Assembly: GCA_019426215.1 (NCBI GenBank)
Contig: CM033402.1
Coordinates: 25,889,102 to 25,953,101, forward strand
DNA length: 64,000 nucleotides
DNA from: Buddleja alternifolia
Taxonomy: Eukaryota; Streptophyta; Magnoliopsida; Lamiales; Scrophulariaceae
Reading direction: 5' to 3'
The position numbers and the translations under genes are program-made. Shown in pieces: positions 47,949-58,769 of the stretch. Position 1 is the first letter of the stretch; each line of letters starts with the position of its first letter. Below the pieces are notes generated by a model. The model did no database searches, was not told the DNA's origin, and was given only the letters and a program-made list of their open reading frames with translations.

Positions 47949-50900
47949 ATGGAACTATATGTTTTTGAAACTAATTGTTCTGTAACCGTATTTTTCACTT
48001 CCTGGATACTTGATTCTAGAGCAAGCTCTCACATTTGTTGTTCCAATCAGGATTTGGAGCGAAGAAGGAAACTTGAGCATAATGAGGTGCAGATCAGAGT
48101 AGGCAGCGTGCAAAGTGTTGCTGCTACTGGAATAGGATCTACCTCTTTGCATTAATCTACTGGACATTTACATTCGTTGAATAATGTTTTAGTTTTGCCC
48201 AAGGGGCTTAAGAACATAATTTTAATTCCTGTTTTAGATGAAACAGTTATACAATCCGTTTTTATGATAGCTTTACAACATTTATTTTGATGATAAATTT
48301 ATTGGCACTGCTTCATTAATCAATGGGTTGTATTATTCGAATGTCCAAAATGCAAATGAAGTTAATACTATAACCAAAAGTAATAGCTCAAGTATTAACT
48401 CAAGACTTAAATGGCACCTTAGACTGGGCCATGCTGGGGAGTACAAGATACGCAAAATCGAGAAAGGTGGGCTTCAGAACCCATTAGGATCAGATCCACT
48501 TCCAACTTGTGAATCTTATCTCAAAGTTAAAATGGCTCGATCTCCCTTCACAAGGACTTTTGAAAGGGCCAAACAAGTCTTGGGAATAGTACATACTGAT
48601 GTATGCAGGCCCTTCGAGGAAATGGCTCGAGGAGGCTTTTACTACTTTATGACATTCACTGATGACCATTCTAGTTATGGCATAGTGTATCTTATGAGAC
48701 ATAAGTCTGAGTCCTTTGAAAGGTTCAAGGAGTTCAAGGCTTTGGCTGAAAATCAAATTGGCAATCATATAAAAGCTCTAAGATCTGATAAAGGAGGTGA
48801 ATATATGAGTGACGAGTTCAATAATTTCCTAAGGGAACATAGCATAGTATTACAACTAACACCACCTGCAACGCCATAATTAAATGGGGTAGCTGAAAGA
48901 AGGAATCGAACTTTATTAGATATGGTACGATCCATGATCAGCTACACTGACCTTCCCATCTCATTATGGGGTCATTCCTTACTCACTCCTGTCCCCATCT
49001 TGAATAGATGTACTTCTAAATCCGTTCCTAAGACTCCATATGAGATATGGAAGAATAGAAAACCAAACCTAAATTATTTTAAGATTTGGGGATGTCCAGC
49101 CTACAACAAGAAAACAAAGGTGGAAAAATTGGAAGCTAGGTCCTTAAGAGGACGTTTTGTTGGATATCCCAAAGATTCTATGGGATACCTCTTCTACTTG
49201 CAAGATGATCATAGGGTCATAGTTACTTTACAAGCACACTTTCTCGAAGAAGAGTTCATTCGAGAATGTGGTGCAGGTAGGAAGATCATCATTTATGAAC
49301 AAACCGAAACCCCTGAGGATACACCTACACAAGATGCCACGATTGAACCCACTGTGACACAACAACCATTGTGAAGATCTAAAAGAGCATCTCGCCAACC
49401 CGAGAGGTATGGTCTCCTAATGCGAGAGAAGCATTCGCTTTTCTCTATAGCAGCAGGAAACCTTGGTGACAATCCCTCTGATTATGATAAAGCTATGATT
49501 GATATTGACTCTGCAAAATGGCGGGAGGCCATGCATGCAGAGATAGACTCGATGCATTCTAACCAACTCTGGACTCTTATAGACCGACCTGAGAACATTA
49601 AACCCATTAGGTGTAAATGGATCTACAAGAGAAAGATTGGTCCATATGGCAAGGTTGAAACCTATAAAACCAGGCTAGTGGCGAAAGGGTATAATCAAAA
49701 GGAGGGAATTGACTATAATGAGACCTTTTCACATGTGGCCATGATCAAGTCTATACGCATCCTACTCGCAATTGCTGCACATCTAGATTATGAAATATGG
49801 CAGATGGATGTGAAGACGGCTTTTCTTAATGGATTCTTAAAGGAGGATATCTATATGGAACAGCCTAAAGGCTTCATATCTGAGACTGGTATTCATAAAG
49901 TGTGCAAGCTCAAAAGATCCATCTATGGACTTAAGAAAGCATCGCGTAGTTGGAATCTTCGTTCTAACAAAACAGTCAAAGCGTTTGGCTTCGACCAAAA
50001 TGAAGATGAGCCATGTGTCTATAAGAGGGTTAGTGGGAGTAAAATCGTTTTCTTAGTACTATATGTGGATGACATACTACTTATAGGAAACGATGTTAGC
50101 ATGTTGACTACGGTCAAAACATAGCTTTCAAGTACTTTCTCCATGAAAGACTTGGGAGAAGCCACCTACATCCTAGGGATTCGTATCTTCAAAGATAGAA
50201 CGAATAAGATGATCGGGCTTTCCCAAGCCCTTTACTTAGAAAAGGTCTTAAAGAGATTTGAGATGGATAATTCTAAGAAAGGATTCCTGCCAATGCAGCA
50301 TGGTATTCACCTTTCAAAAACAATGTGTCCTAAAATTGAGGAAGAAAGAAAGGTGATGTCTAAAATACCATTTGCTTCAGCAGTTGGTAGCTTGATGTAC
50401 GCCATGCTATGTCCAAGACCAGACATTGCCTATGTTGTGAGCATAGTAAGTCGATATCAAGCTGACCCTGGCATGGAACATTGGACCACAGTGAAGAAAA
50501 TCCTTAAGTATCTGAAGAGAACTAAGGAATTAGAATTGGTATATGGGAATGAAGAATTAAGAGTGGAAGGTTACACTGACTCTGATTTTCAATTAGATGT
50601 TGATGACCAAAAATCCACTTCGGGATTTATATTCACACTCAACGGTGGAGCTATGACTTGGAAGAGTTCCAAACAAAGCACAACAGCTGATTCCACCACA
50701 GAAGCAGAGTATGTGGCTGCCTCAAAGGCTGCCAACGAAGCTATTTGGATCAAGAAATTCTTAGAAGAACTTCAAATGGTTCCTAGCGCTAAGCTACCAG
50801 TACCCATTCATTGTGACAACACTGGGGCAATAACACAAGCAAAAGAACTAAGGTCTCACAGTCGATCCAAACACATAGAGAGAAGATACTACGTAATAAG

Positions 50901-51042
50901 AGAAATCATTAGGAAGGGCGACATCGACATGCAAAAAATAGACACAGCTGATACCATAGCTGATCCACTGACCACGCTATTATCCCAGAAGGTTCTGGAC
51001 CAACATCTTGAGAAGATGGGTATGAAATACTATAGAGATTAG
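47949..51042 (+). pseudogene. pol: Copia-B pol: protease, integrase, RT, RNase H (few lesions)
   Basis: The best-preserved pol here. The protease reads WILDSRASSHIC, so the DSGA active site is DSRA. A stop and frame breaks lie at 48153-48328. GAG-pre-integrase has WHLRLGHAGEYKI. The integrase zinc finger has CESYLKVK, with the second Cys as Tyr. The core shows VHTDVC, FTDDHSSYG and DKGGEYMSDEF, then a TAA at 48877 and VAERRNRTLLDM. RT/RNase H run open from 49420 to 51042 except for a TAG at 50122 before LSSTFSMKDLG. RT motifs include [12 protein letters not shown] and LYVDDILLIGND. RNase H has DSTTEAEYVAASKAA and ends MGMKYYRD. Broken but recently so. Confidence 0.92.
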
Positions 51043-51063
51043 CATTGAGTGCAAGTGGGAGAT

Positions 51064-52718
51064 TGTTAGGAATATGCCCTCAAATGCTAGGAGGATAGAT
51101 TGCAACAGGGCATAAAACAATGTAATCATATTATTAATTAAAACCTATACATGAAGGCATCTTTGGTTATTACTTATTCTATTGCATTCGTATAAATATG
51201 TAATTAACTGAAGGCCCAAGTATGCAAGAGTATACTTTCCATTCTTTATGTGATAATGGAAACAACACTGGAAAAGTTAAATACTTGTATTCTAAATGTA
51301 GTTCGCAAGTTATTTAATCACAATAGGACGTTGAGAAGTACTTATGACTTGTATGGTAAGAGCTCCAGTGGCGATTAGTGTTGATCGTAGTGGGAGCTAA
51401 CACCATGAGGACATTGAAGGAGATCAATGTGCTTGAACATGACTCGCATCAATTTCGTCACATTTGTTTTTCACTCGTTGACAGTCAATGATGAAATTAA
51501 TATAAGATGTAAGTGTGATGAACCCTTGACTTGAGGGGATTGAGTTGGAGATGTACTTGTGACATTAGGCTTGTCAATAGAGTAGTTAGATTCAGAACAC
51601 CCTTGGGTGGGGTCGACCTCGAACTGCGATCGAATGCACAAGTAGTAGTCTCAACTAATTACCAAGAAAGGATTTACTCTCTCGCAAGTAAACGAGCAAG
51701 TATCACTTAATTATTTATGAGCAAGTGAGATCTAAAGTCTTTGGCCAAAGCAATAAACGCTTCTGAAATAGGAAACTAAAGTGATCTCAACTTACTATAA
51801 ATATAAAGTAAAGCTGAGTTAATGATTTGAAATTTACCATGGTCTATACTCATCGGTGATATAAGAGTAAAAAGGGTTTGCGATCACACAATAATCACGT
51901 CGGAAAAGGTTGATACAATGATCCTAATCATTTGTTCTTATTTAGGTTACGGTGTGAGCTGCGAAGCAGGCTACGAGGACCCACATCCTTTGGAATCCTC
52001 CAATTGCCAAATAAGACGAACCCAAAAGAGTCACGCTTAAAAAGGAAAACGATGAAGAAAAATGATGGAGTATTTTTGAAGTATAATATTAAGTATTAGA
52101 TACTTAATAATATTTATTTATGAGATAAATAAATAAATTATTTTGAATAATGTATTAATAGATATTAATATATAAATCTTTATTTCTCAGAGAAATAATA
52201 TTTTAGTATTATTATTTATTATTAATTTATTCTATTAATTTAATCGGATTAAATTAAAGGAATAAATAAGAGTCTGTGCACCATAGGGGGCGGCCTTAAA
52301 AAGAAGCCCATATCTTTTGTTCACTTAATATAAATACATAGTAGTTGTATTTTTATCTCATAAGTTCATGTGTTGAACAAAAACCCTAGCTCTAAGAATA
52401 CTGCAGAGAAAGCAAAAAAAAACTCTCTCTCCCCTCCCACTCTAATAGCCGCCCCTTTGAGGTAGAACAAGGAGGATTTTCTTCCATCAATTCCAGCGTA
52501 CGATTTAGAGGTAGAATGTTTGTGCTACTTGAATCAAAATCAACCGTCGATTCGTGATTTGGAAGATTGAAGGGTATGATAATCACGCTACAACAAGTGA
52601 ATTTTATCCTTCTTTTCATATACGTTGTTGTCTACAACTAGACCACCGTAGATCCTCTTTGGGAATAAAAATATTCTGTTGTACCGCTTCCGCTGTTTTG
52701 ATACAATTATTCCCAACA
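51064..52718 (+). repeat. Copia-B 3' LTR (1655 bp)
   Basis: It starts TGTTAGGAATATGCCCTC after the purine tract AAGTGGGAGAT and ends ATTATTCCCAACA. Copia-A RT sequence begins at the next base. Confidence 0.9.
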
Positions 52719-53478
52719 GGGTATTGTACCTATTGGTTGCAAATGGATCTATAAGGGAAAGATAGGTCCGGGTGGCAAGGTAGACACCTATAAGGTCGGG
52801 CTAGTGGCGAAAGGGTATAGTCAAAAGGAGGGCATTGACTATAAGGAGACCTTTTCACCAGTAGCTATGATTAAATCCATTAGAATTCTACTTGCAATAA
52901 CTGCATACCTAGATTATGAAATCTGGCAAATGGATGTGAAGACCGTGTTCCTAAATGGATTCCTCGAAGATGACATCTATATGGAACAGCCCAAAGGTTT
53001 CATATCAAGTGCAGATTCTCATAAGGTCTGCAAATTAAATAGGTCCACTTATGGATTAAAGTAGGCCTCTCGCAGTTGGAACCTTCGTTTTGATAAAGAA
53101 GTACGAAGCTACAGCTTTGCTAAAAATGAGGATGAACCATGTGTCTATAAAAAGGTCAGTGAGAGCAAAATATCATTCCGACATTCTACTTATAAGGAAT
53201 GATATAGGTCTGCTAACTTTTTTTAAGACATGGCTTTCAAGCACATTCTCCATGAAAGACTTGGGAGAAGCCACCTATATCCTAGGAATTCGAATCTACA
53301 GGGATAGTTCGAATAAGATAACAGGTCTCTCCCAAGCCCTCTACTTATAAAAGGTCCTGAAGTGATTTGGGATAGAAAATTCTAAAAGACGTCTTTTGCC
53401 CATGTGACATGGAGTTCTTCTCTCCAAAAAGATGAGTCCTCAAAGTGAGGAAGATCGAAAGGAGATGAGTACCATTCC
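52719..53478 (+). pseudogene. pol: Copia-A3 reverse transcriptase, N-terminal part
   Basis: It begins at CKWIYKGKIG and continues [15 protein letters not shown] and IWQMDVKTVFLNGFL. A stop (TAG) falls at 53062 in the YGLK-ASRSWN block. The YVDD region near 53170-53195 is missing through a short deletion (only DILLIRND remains). More stops follow at 53348 and near 53364. It breaks off in MSTIP at the solo LTR insertion. Confidence 0.85.
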
Positions 53479-56104
53479 TGTAACGCCCACCGACCACCTG
53501 GTGGCCCGCTACACCGCGACACTAGCTCGATCCACGAGACTGTCCTTTCTCGAGCTAGCGCTAAGCGTCAGAACTATACCAATTCTTCATCTACTAAAAC
53601 TAAAAGAATTTCATTCCACTTAAACCAACAATATCTTATTCATCAGTCTTACACAATTAAACAATAACCCTATCAATTACAAATATCCAAGCCAAAACAT
53701 ATACATACCCAATCGTACATCCCAAAACATTACTCCCTTTGATAGAAACAAACCAATGCTTCCTTTATTTCTCATTTCTCCATTTGTATCCGACATTCTA
53801 AGCTTATCTGAAAAGGAAGAAAGAAGGAGGGGTGAGTCCGAATGACCCAGTGAGGTAGGCTAATGGCTTGCTTTACCTTATCAGGAGAGATAGAATCTGC
53901 AGCGAAAATCAATAACAACATGGACATATACGATGGCAAGCAAAAGAATAGAATAACATATCACAAGGTAAATTAATCGAGTATGTTACGTATGAATCAG
54001 AGGACATAACCCATGTACTTTTGTAATCATATCATGTGATCGTGATCCACCTTCCACTGTCCCATACCAGCAGGAGGCTTCACACCTTTATGTTCTATGA
54101 AGTGTTCCAGGTGTCGGGATTCTAGTGGTGGCTCCTACGGGTTCAAGAGGTGGCCCCCGCCGTCGCGTGGCACTTTGTCCCGTATAGCACTTAGCTCCCT
54201 TCACTCTGCTTTTTCGAATCAAAGCTGTATATCAAGAAAATGACACATCGCGGATGGATGCCAGATTTCGGGATTCTAGAGGTGGCTCCTACGGGTTCAA
54301 GCGGTGGCCCCCGCCGTCACGTGGCACTTTGTCCCGTATAGCACTTAGCTCCCTTAGCCGACGGAATAGAGCCAAGAAGAATAATCGTTTCAACGAGTTT
54401 CCTACTAGAATATGTACACTGATTTGTATTCGAGCGAGAGCGAGCGAAAACAAGAACGATAGACTACAAATTGGGACACGGTTGGACACTTACCTTAGAT
54501 GAGAATAAGAGTTTGATCAATGAAACTTTATGAGGTCACACTTGGCTATGATTTAAAAGGGAACGAAAAATGGTAAGCAAGATCAAGTTGAAAGAATAAG
54601 AGAAACCCTCACTATAATAAACCGGCGTCGTTGCCTCGGCCTCGGAATCACGAAAGTATCCTGTGATACAAAATACTATCATTTTCACAAAACAATACAC
54701 TTTAAGCTAATCACATGCAACAAGTTATATCATACTATCCAAACATATAGGCAATTAAGTTCCAACTAGCTCCCTTACATGCGCAACATATTTCAACAAT
54801 TTTTTAACATATTCTCGGATTGGAATTTCTTTCTCAAAATTTTCAGGATAACATATAGGATGCTGTAAAAGTCTACATAAATTTTCTAGATTTAATTTCC
54901 TTGTCAAATTGGGGATTTGATCAACGAAACTGGACCGTCTCGGCAGATTTGTTTCAGAACAGACACCTTATACTCAAATATTTTTGTAAACTCCCCTGTT
55001 TACTGAAAAATTCCGAAATTTATATGACATCTCTATAACACATGTATCAAGCTACTGTAAAAGTTTTAGAGTAAACAAAAATTTCCAAGTACACGAAATA
55101 TCTTCAAAACAGTAACAATTTGCACTTCCGCCGAACAGACTGGCGATTTTGTTCAACGATTTTTAGAACATTCCACACAACTCTAATCCTTACCAAATTT
55201 TTCAGTGATGTTTACCACACAATCAAGTTATTCTAGAAAATTTATCATAATCAAACTCACAAGTTTAGGTACCTCATTACAGCTTTAAACGTAACTTCAG
55301 AAACTAAAAGTTCCAAACACAGTTAAACATCATGCCATAGAAGTTAACTAAAATACATATATATGATATGATATTCTCAATTCAAGGTCATATACGGATT
55401 GAACTACATTTAGTCTACAATATATTCATGCAAAAGCAATGATTAACTACCATATACCTTAAGAGAATCAAGTGAAGGTGATGTCTTTAGAGTATCCTTG
55501 GCAAACCTTTCTCTCCCTATGTAAATTGTTTCTTTCTACAATTGTTTGTATCTTAAGAGGATAAGAAGGCTGAATTGGGGAGATGTTCAGCCGTGAGTGT
55601 GAGTTGTATTATATAAGGAGTCTTGGTCAAAAAAAAAGTATTGAAAAAGAAATGGAGATTAATTCTCCCTTAGCCACGTTTGTTTTTTGGTAGATGAGAT
55701 GTACTTCCTAGTTGCCACCTCCTAGTCTTCCTTCTCTATTAGAGCATGCATGGTATGTATATATATCTATGTGTGTGTGTGTGCATGCGCCTATATATAT
55801 ATATATATGTAGTTAGGCATAGTTAGGCATAGACCCACTTAACTATTACTAATCATTTGATGAAGATGAACATATATGTGTATATATATATATACCTTAA
55901 ATGATATAATGCATCAACTATTCCACAATGAAATGCAAATTTTTCACGTATAGATATAATAATAGTTATATAAGCAATTAGTAAAATATTTTTGGTCGAA
56001 CACACATTGCTAAAATTGAATAAATTACGAAATTTAATTAGCGGTAATTATAATGTTTACCTTCGCTTCTACGAAATTAGGAACTGAGAATATTGGGTGT
56101 TACA
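53479..56104 (+). mobile_element. 2.6-kb solo LTR with TSD ATTCC
   Basis: The ends are TGTAACGCCC and GGGTGTTACA, an inverted pair typical of plant Ty3/gypsy LTRs. ATTCC is duplicated at 53474-53478 and 56105-56109. No PBS, PPT or coding sequence lies between, so this is a solo LTR of unusual length. It includes a ~90-bp direct duplication (54117-54205 and 54271-54360) rich in GC, otherwise AT-rich DNA, and microsatellites near 55780-55810 and 55878-55893. The orientation given is arbitrary. Confidence 0.88.
54117..54360. repeat. Direct duplication inside the solo LTR
   Basis: A block containing TCTAGTGGTGGCTCCTACGG, GTGGCCCCCGCCGTC and GTATAGCACTTAGCTCCC occurs at 54121 and again at 54275, an offset of 154 bp, with few differences. 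Confidence 0.88.
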
Positions 56105-56109
56105 ATTCC

Positions 56110-56445
56110 CTATGCCTCGGCAGTAGGACGTCTCATGTACGCGATGTTATGCACGAGACCAGATCTTGCATACACTGTGAGCATGGTGAGTAGGTTTCAA
56201 GTTAACCCGGGCAAAGAAGATTGGATTGTCAAAAAGTCTATCATAAAAGTACTTGAGAAGGACTGAGGATATGAGTACCATTCCCTATGCCTCGGCAGTA
56301 GGACGTCTCATGTACGCAATGTTATGCACGAGACCAGATCTTGCATACGTTGTGAGAGTGGTGAGTAGGTTTCAAGCTAACCCGGGCAAAGAAGATTGGA
56401 TTGTCAAAAAGTCTATCTTAAAAGTACTTGAGAAGGACTAAGGAT
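56110..56445 (+). repeat. 175-bp tandem duplication in copia-A3 RT
   Basis: The segment ATGAGTACCATTCCC...GGACTGAGGAT occurs twice. Copy 1 is split by the solo LTR (53466-53478 plus 56110-56270); copy 2 is 56271-56445. The junction falls at the shared GGATATGA. Copy 2 lacks the LTR, so the duplication is older than the insertion. Confidence 0.88.
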
Positions 56446-56946
56446 ATGATCCTCCAAAATGGCAATGGAGAAATGAAAGTGGATAGTCATACCGATTCAA
56501 ATTCCCAATCTGACATCGATGACCAAAAATCCACTTCTGGGTTCATATTCACTTTGAACGGTAGAGTAGTGTCTTGGAAAAGTTCCAAGCAAAGCACAAC
56601 TGCTGATTCGACCACTGAAGCTGAATATGTGGCAGCCTCAGAGGCAACCAAGGAAGTTGTTTGGATAAAGACGTTCATTGCAGAACTTCAAGTTTTTCCT
56701 AGTGTGGAGCTACCATTGCCACTTTGGTGTGACAACAATGAAGCCATCACACAAGCTAGGGAACCAAGGTCTCACAACAAATCCAATCACATAGAGAGGA
56801 GATATCACATAATTCGAGAAATCGTTGGAAGAAGAGACATCGTCGTGCAGAAAATAGCCTCAGCGGACAACGTGGCTGACCCACTCACTAAGCCATTGGC
56901 GCAGGCGGTGCTAGAGCGAGATCTTGATAATATAGGTATTAGATAA
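56446..56946 (+). pseudogene. pol: Copia-A3 RNase H
   Basis: Open frame with DSTTEAEYVAASEATKEV, LPLWCDNNEAITQ and HIERRYHIIREIV, ending DNIGIR followed by a stop. It is uninterrupted but lacks a functional RT upstream. Confidence 0.85.
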
Positions 56947-56979
56947 CATAGCAATTGGCATTGAGTGCAAGTGGGAGAT

Positions 56980-58602
56980 TGTTAGGCATATGCCCTAGAT
57001 GCCAATGAGGACAAATAGATAGAGTAGGGTATCTTATTGTGTTGTACGGACTCTTAATGGAATTAATAAAGGCATCTGTAATTCTTATTAATATAATTCT
57101 TTCTGTCATCAAATAAGTATTGAATAAATAGTCCATGTAAATTAAGGTTTGACTCCTCGCCCTTTATGGAATAAAGATGTGGCATGGGAAGAGTCTCACA
57201 CCTAATCACTTAAAAGGGTTCGCAAGTCAAGGAATCTTAATTGGGTATTAAGGTTCGACTTGTATGACACATGCTCCGACAATGCGTGCTAGTCGAACAC
57301 TATAGGGATAGTGGTAGCACGTATCATAGATATGTCAATGGAATTGATATATTCCAACATGGCTAGCAGTAACCCGATTACATGTGTATTTACTCAGTGA
57401 TTGTCAATGATTGGATTACTGATCATCATAGTATGCGTGAGCCTTAGAACTAAGGGTTCATGATCAATGTACTTGTATTGTTGGATCTGTTACTAGAGTA
57501 GTTAGGCCCATATCACTCTTCGTTGGGGCCGACCTCAAAGTGCGATCTCAATAAAACAAGTAGCAGTTGTGAAGTGATCGCCAAGATGGGATTCACTGTC
57601 TCAATAGTAAACGAAAAAGTATCTTGTGCGATCATAAGCTAAAGAAATTATAAGTCTTTGGCCAAAGCATTAGAACTAACTCATGTGGGACATTGAGGGT
57701 AGTTTAGTAATTTTATTATGCTATGATCTAATGCACAATATCAAGTTTAGTGAGTTTGACATTTTTCATGACTCTCACTTGATCGGGATACATCAGTGAA
57801 GGGCTTATACTCATATGGTATTTATGGTCAAGAGGTTTGCAAATGATTCATTCATTCGTACTCAATTGGGTTAAGATGTGGGTCCACCGGACTGGCTAGG
57901 TGACATTCATATCCTTTGGTAATTCCTCCCATTGCCAATTGAGACGAACCTAAAGAGTGGCGCTATAAGAAACGAACGGGATATCGTTTTGTGTAAATCC
58001 TTTAGAATGAAATAAATGGACTGATTGATTTATTGTGATTAAATCAATTAATTAAGCATTCAATTTAATTGGATTAAATTAAATTATTTAATTAGTATAT
58101 TAATGAAATGAAATTAATTAATGGTATATATTGAATTTAAATTAGATTTAAATTAAATATATATTGAAAGATGGGCTAAAGTTGGATAGGCCAACAAAAT
58201 CCCACCTAGTCCAAATTGGAGCCCTAAGGGTCGGCCAAGTAGAGTCCAAGGAATGGCTTCTACTTGTTCCATAAGCTAGTTGAGTTAATAAGGACTCCTA
58301 GTGTGGAACAAACCCTAACCCTAGCTTTTACACAACACAAAAAGAGATGCAAAAATCCTCTCCTAAACTCTCTCTCTAGCCGTCCACTACAATCAATGAG
58401 GTGGAGTTTTGGGATCTTTTGAAGGTTCGTTTCGCGTGCAAATTTAGAGACAGGAGCCCTTGGAGGATTGATGTTCTGTAGAATCATTGAACGGACTAAA
58501 AGGTAACTTTATTGGTTTTAATTTTCACGAAACCCCTAAAATCATCAAATCACGTTATAGTGATTAGTCTGTAGGAATCCTCGAATCTTCCGCTGCGTTT
58601 TA
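56980..58602 (+). repeat. Copia-A3 3' LTR, slightly truncated
   Basis: It starts TGTTAGGCATATGCCCTAG after the purine tract AAGTGGGAGAT and follows the family LTR to CTTCCGCTGCGTTT(T)ACGCT. The expected last ~20 bp (..GGATTC..ACA) are replaced by foreign sequence. Confidence 0.88.
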
Positions 58603-58626
58603 CGCTAAGAAAATAGCATGAAACGA

Positions 58627-58763
58627 GAGCTAAGAGACGACATAACCTATGTCGTCTCTTACCTTTTTTTTTATTAAATTAAAGTGAGACGACATTGTTT
58701 ATGTCATCTCACTTTAATATATATATTTTTTGTAAATTGTTATCACAGCAAAAGCCGTGATAA
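58627..58763. repeat. Three perfect or near-perfect palindromes
   Basis: AAGAGACGACATA/TATGTCGTCTCTT (58632-58660, 3-nt loop), AAAGTGAGACGACAT with its complement (58681-58715, one mismatch, 5-nt loop) and TTATCACAGC/GCCGTGATAA (58740-58763, one mismatch). The layout resembles CACTA subterminal hairpins, but no CACTA terminus is seen. Confidence 0.75.
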
Positions 58764-58769
58764 CATAAT

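Larger units (their letters stand above)
47766..52718 (+). mobile_element. Copia-B: Ty1/copia element lacking 5' LTR and most of gag
   Basis: The end of gag, pol and a 3' LTR are in order. Its 3' LTR ends inside a copia-A RT (52719), so it inserted into copia-A. Its 5' end is lost at the junction with SIRE-2. Confidence 0.88.
52719..58602 (+). mobile_element. Copia-A3: RT-RNase H-3' LTR, with nested solo LTR
   Basis: Copia-A pol starting in RT, a 2.6-kb solo LTR insertion, RNase H, purine tract and a 3' LTR truncated at its end. It could be the other half of copia-A2 (35718-38249). Confidence 0.87.

Noticed and set aside
54254..54502. 82-codon ORF within the 2.6-kb solo LTR.
   Set aside because: It overlaps the GC-rich direct duplication, is open on both strands and matches nothing known.
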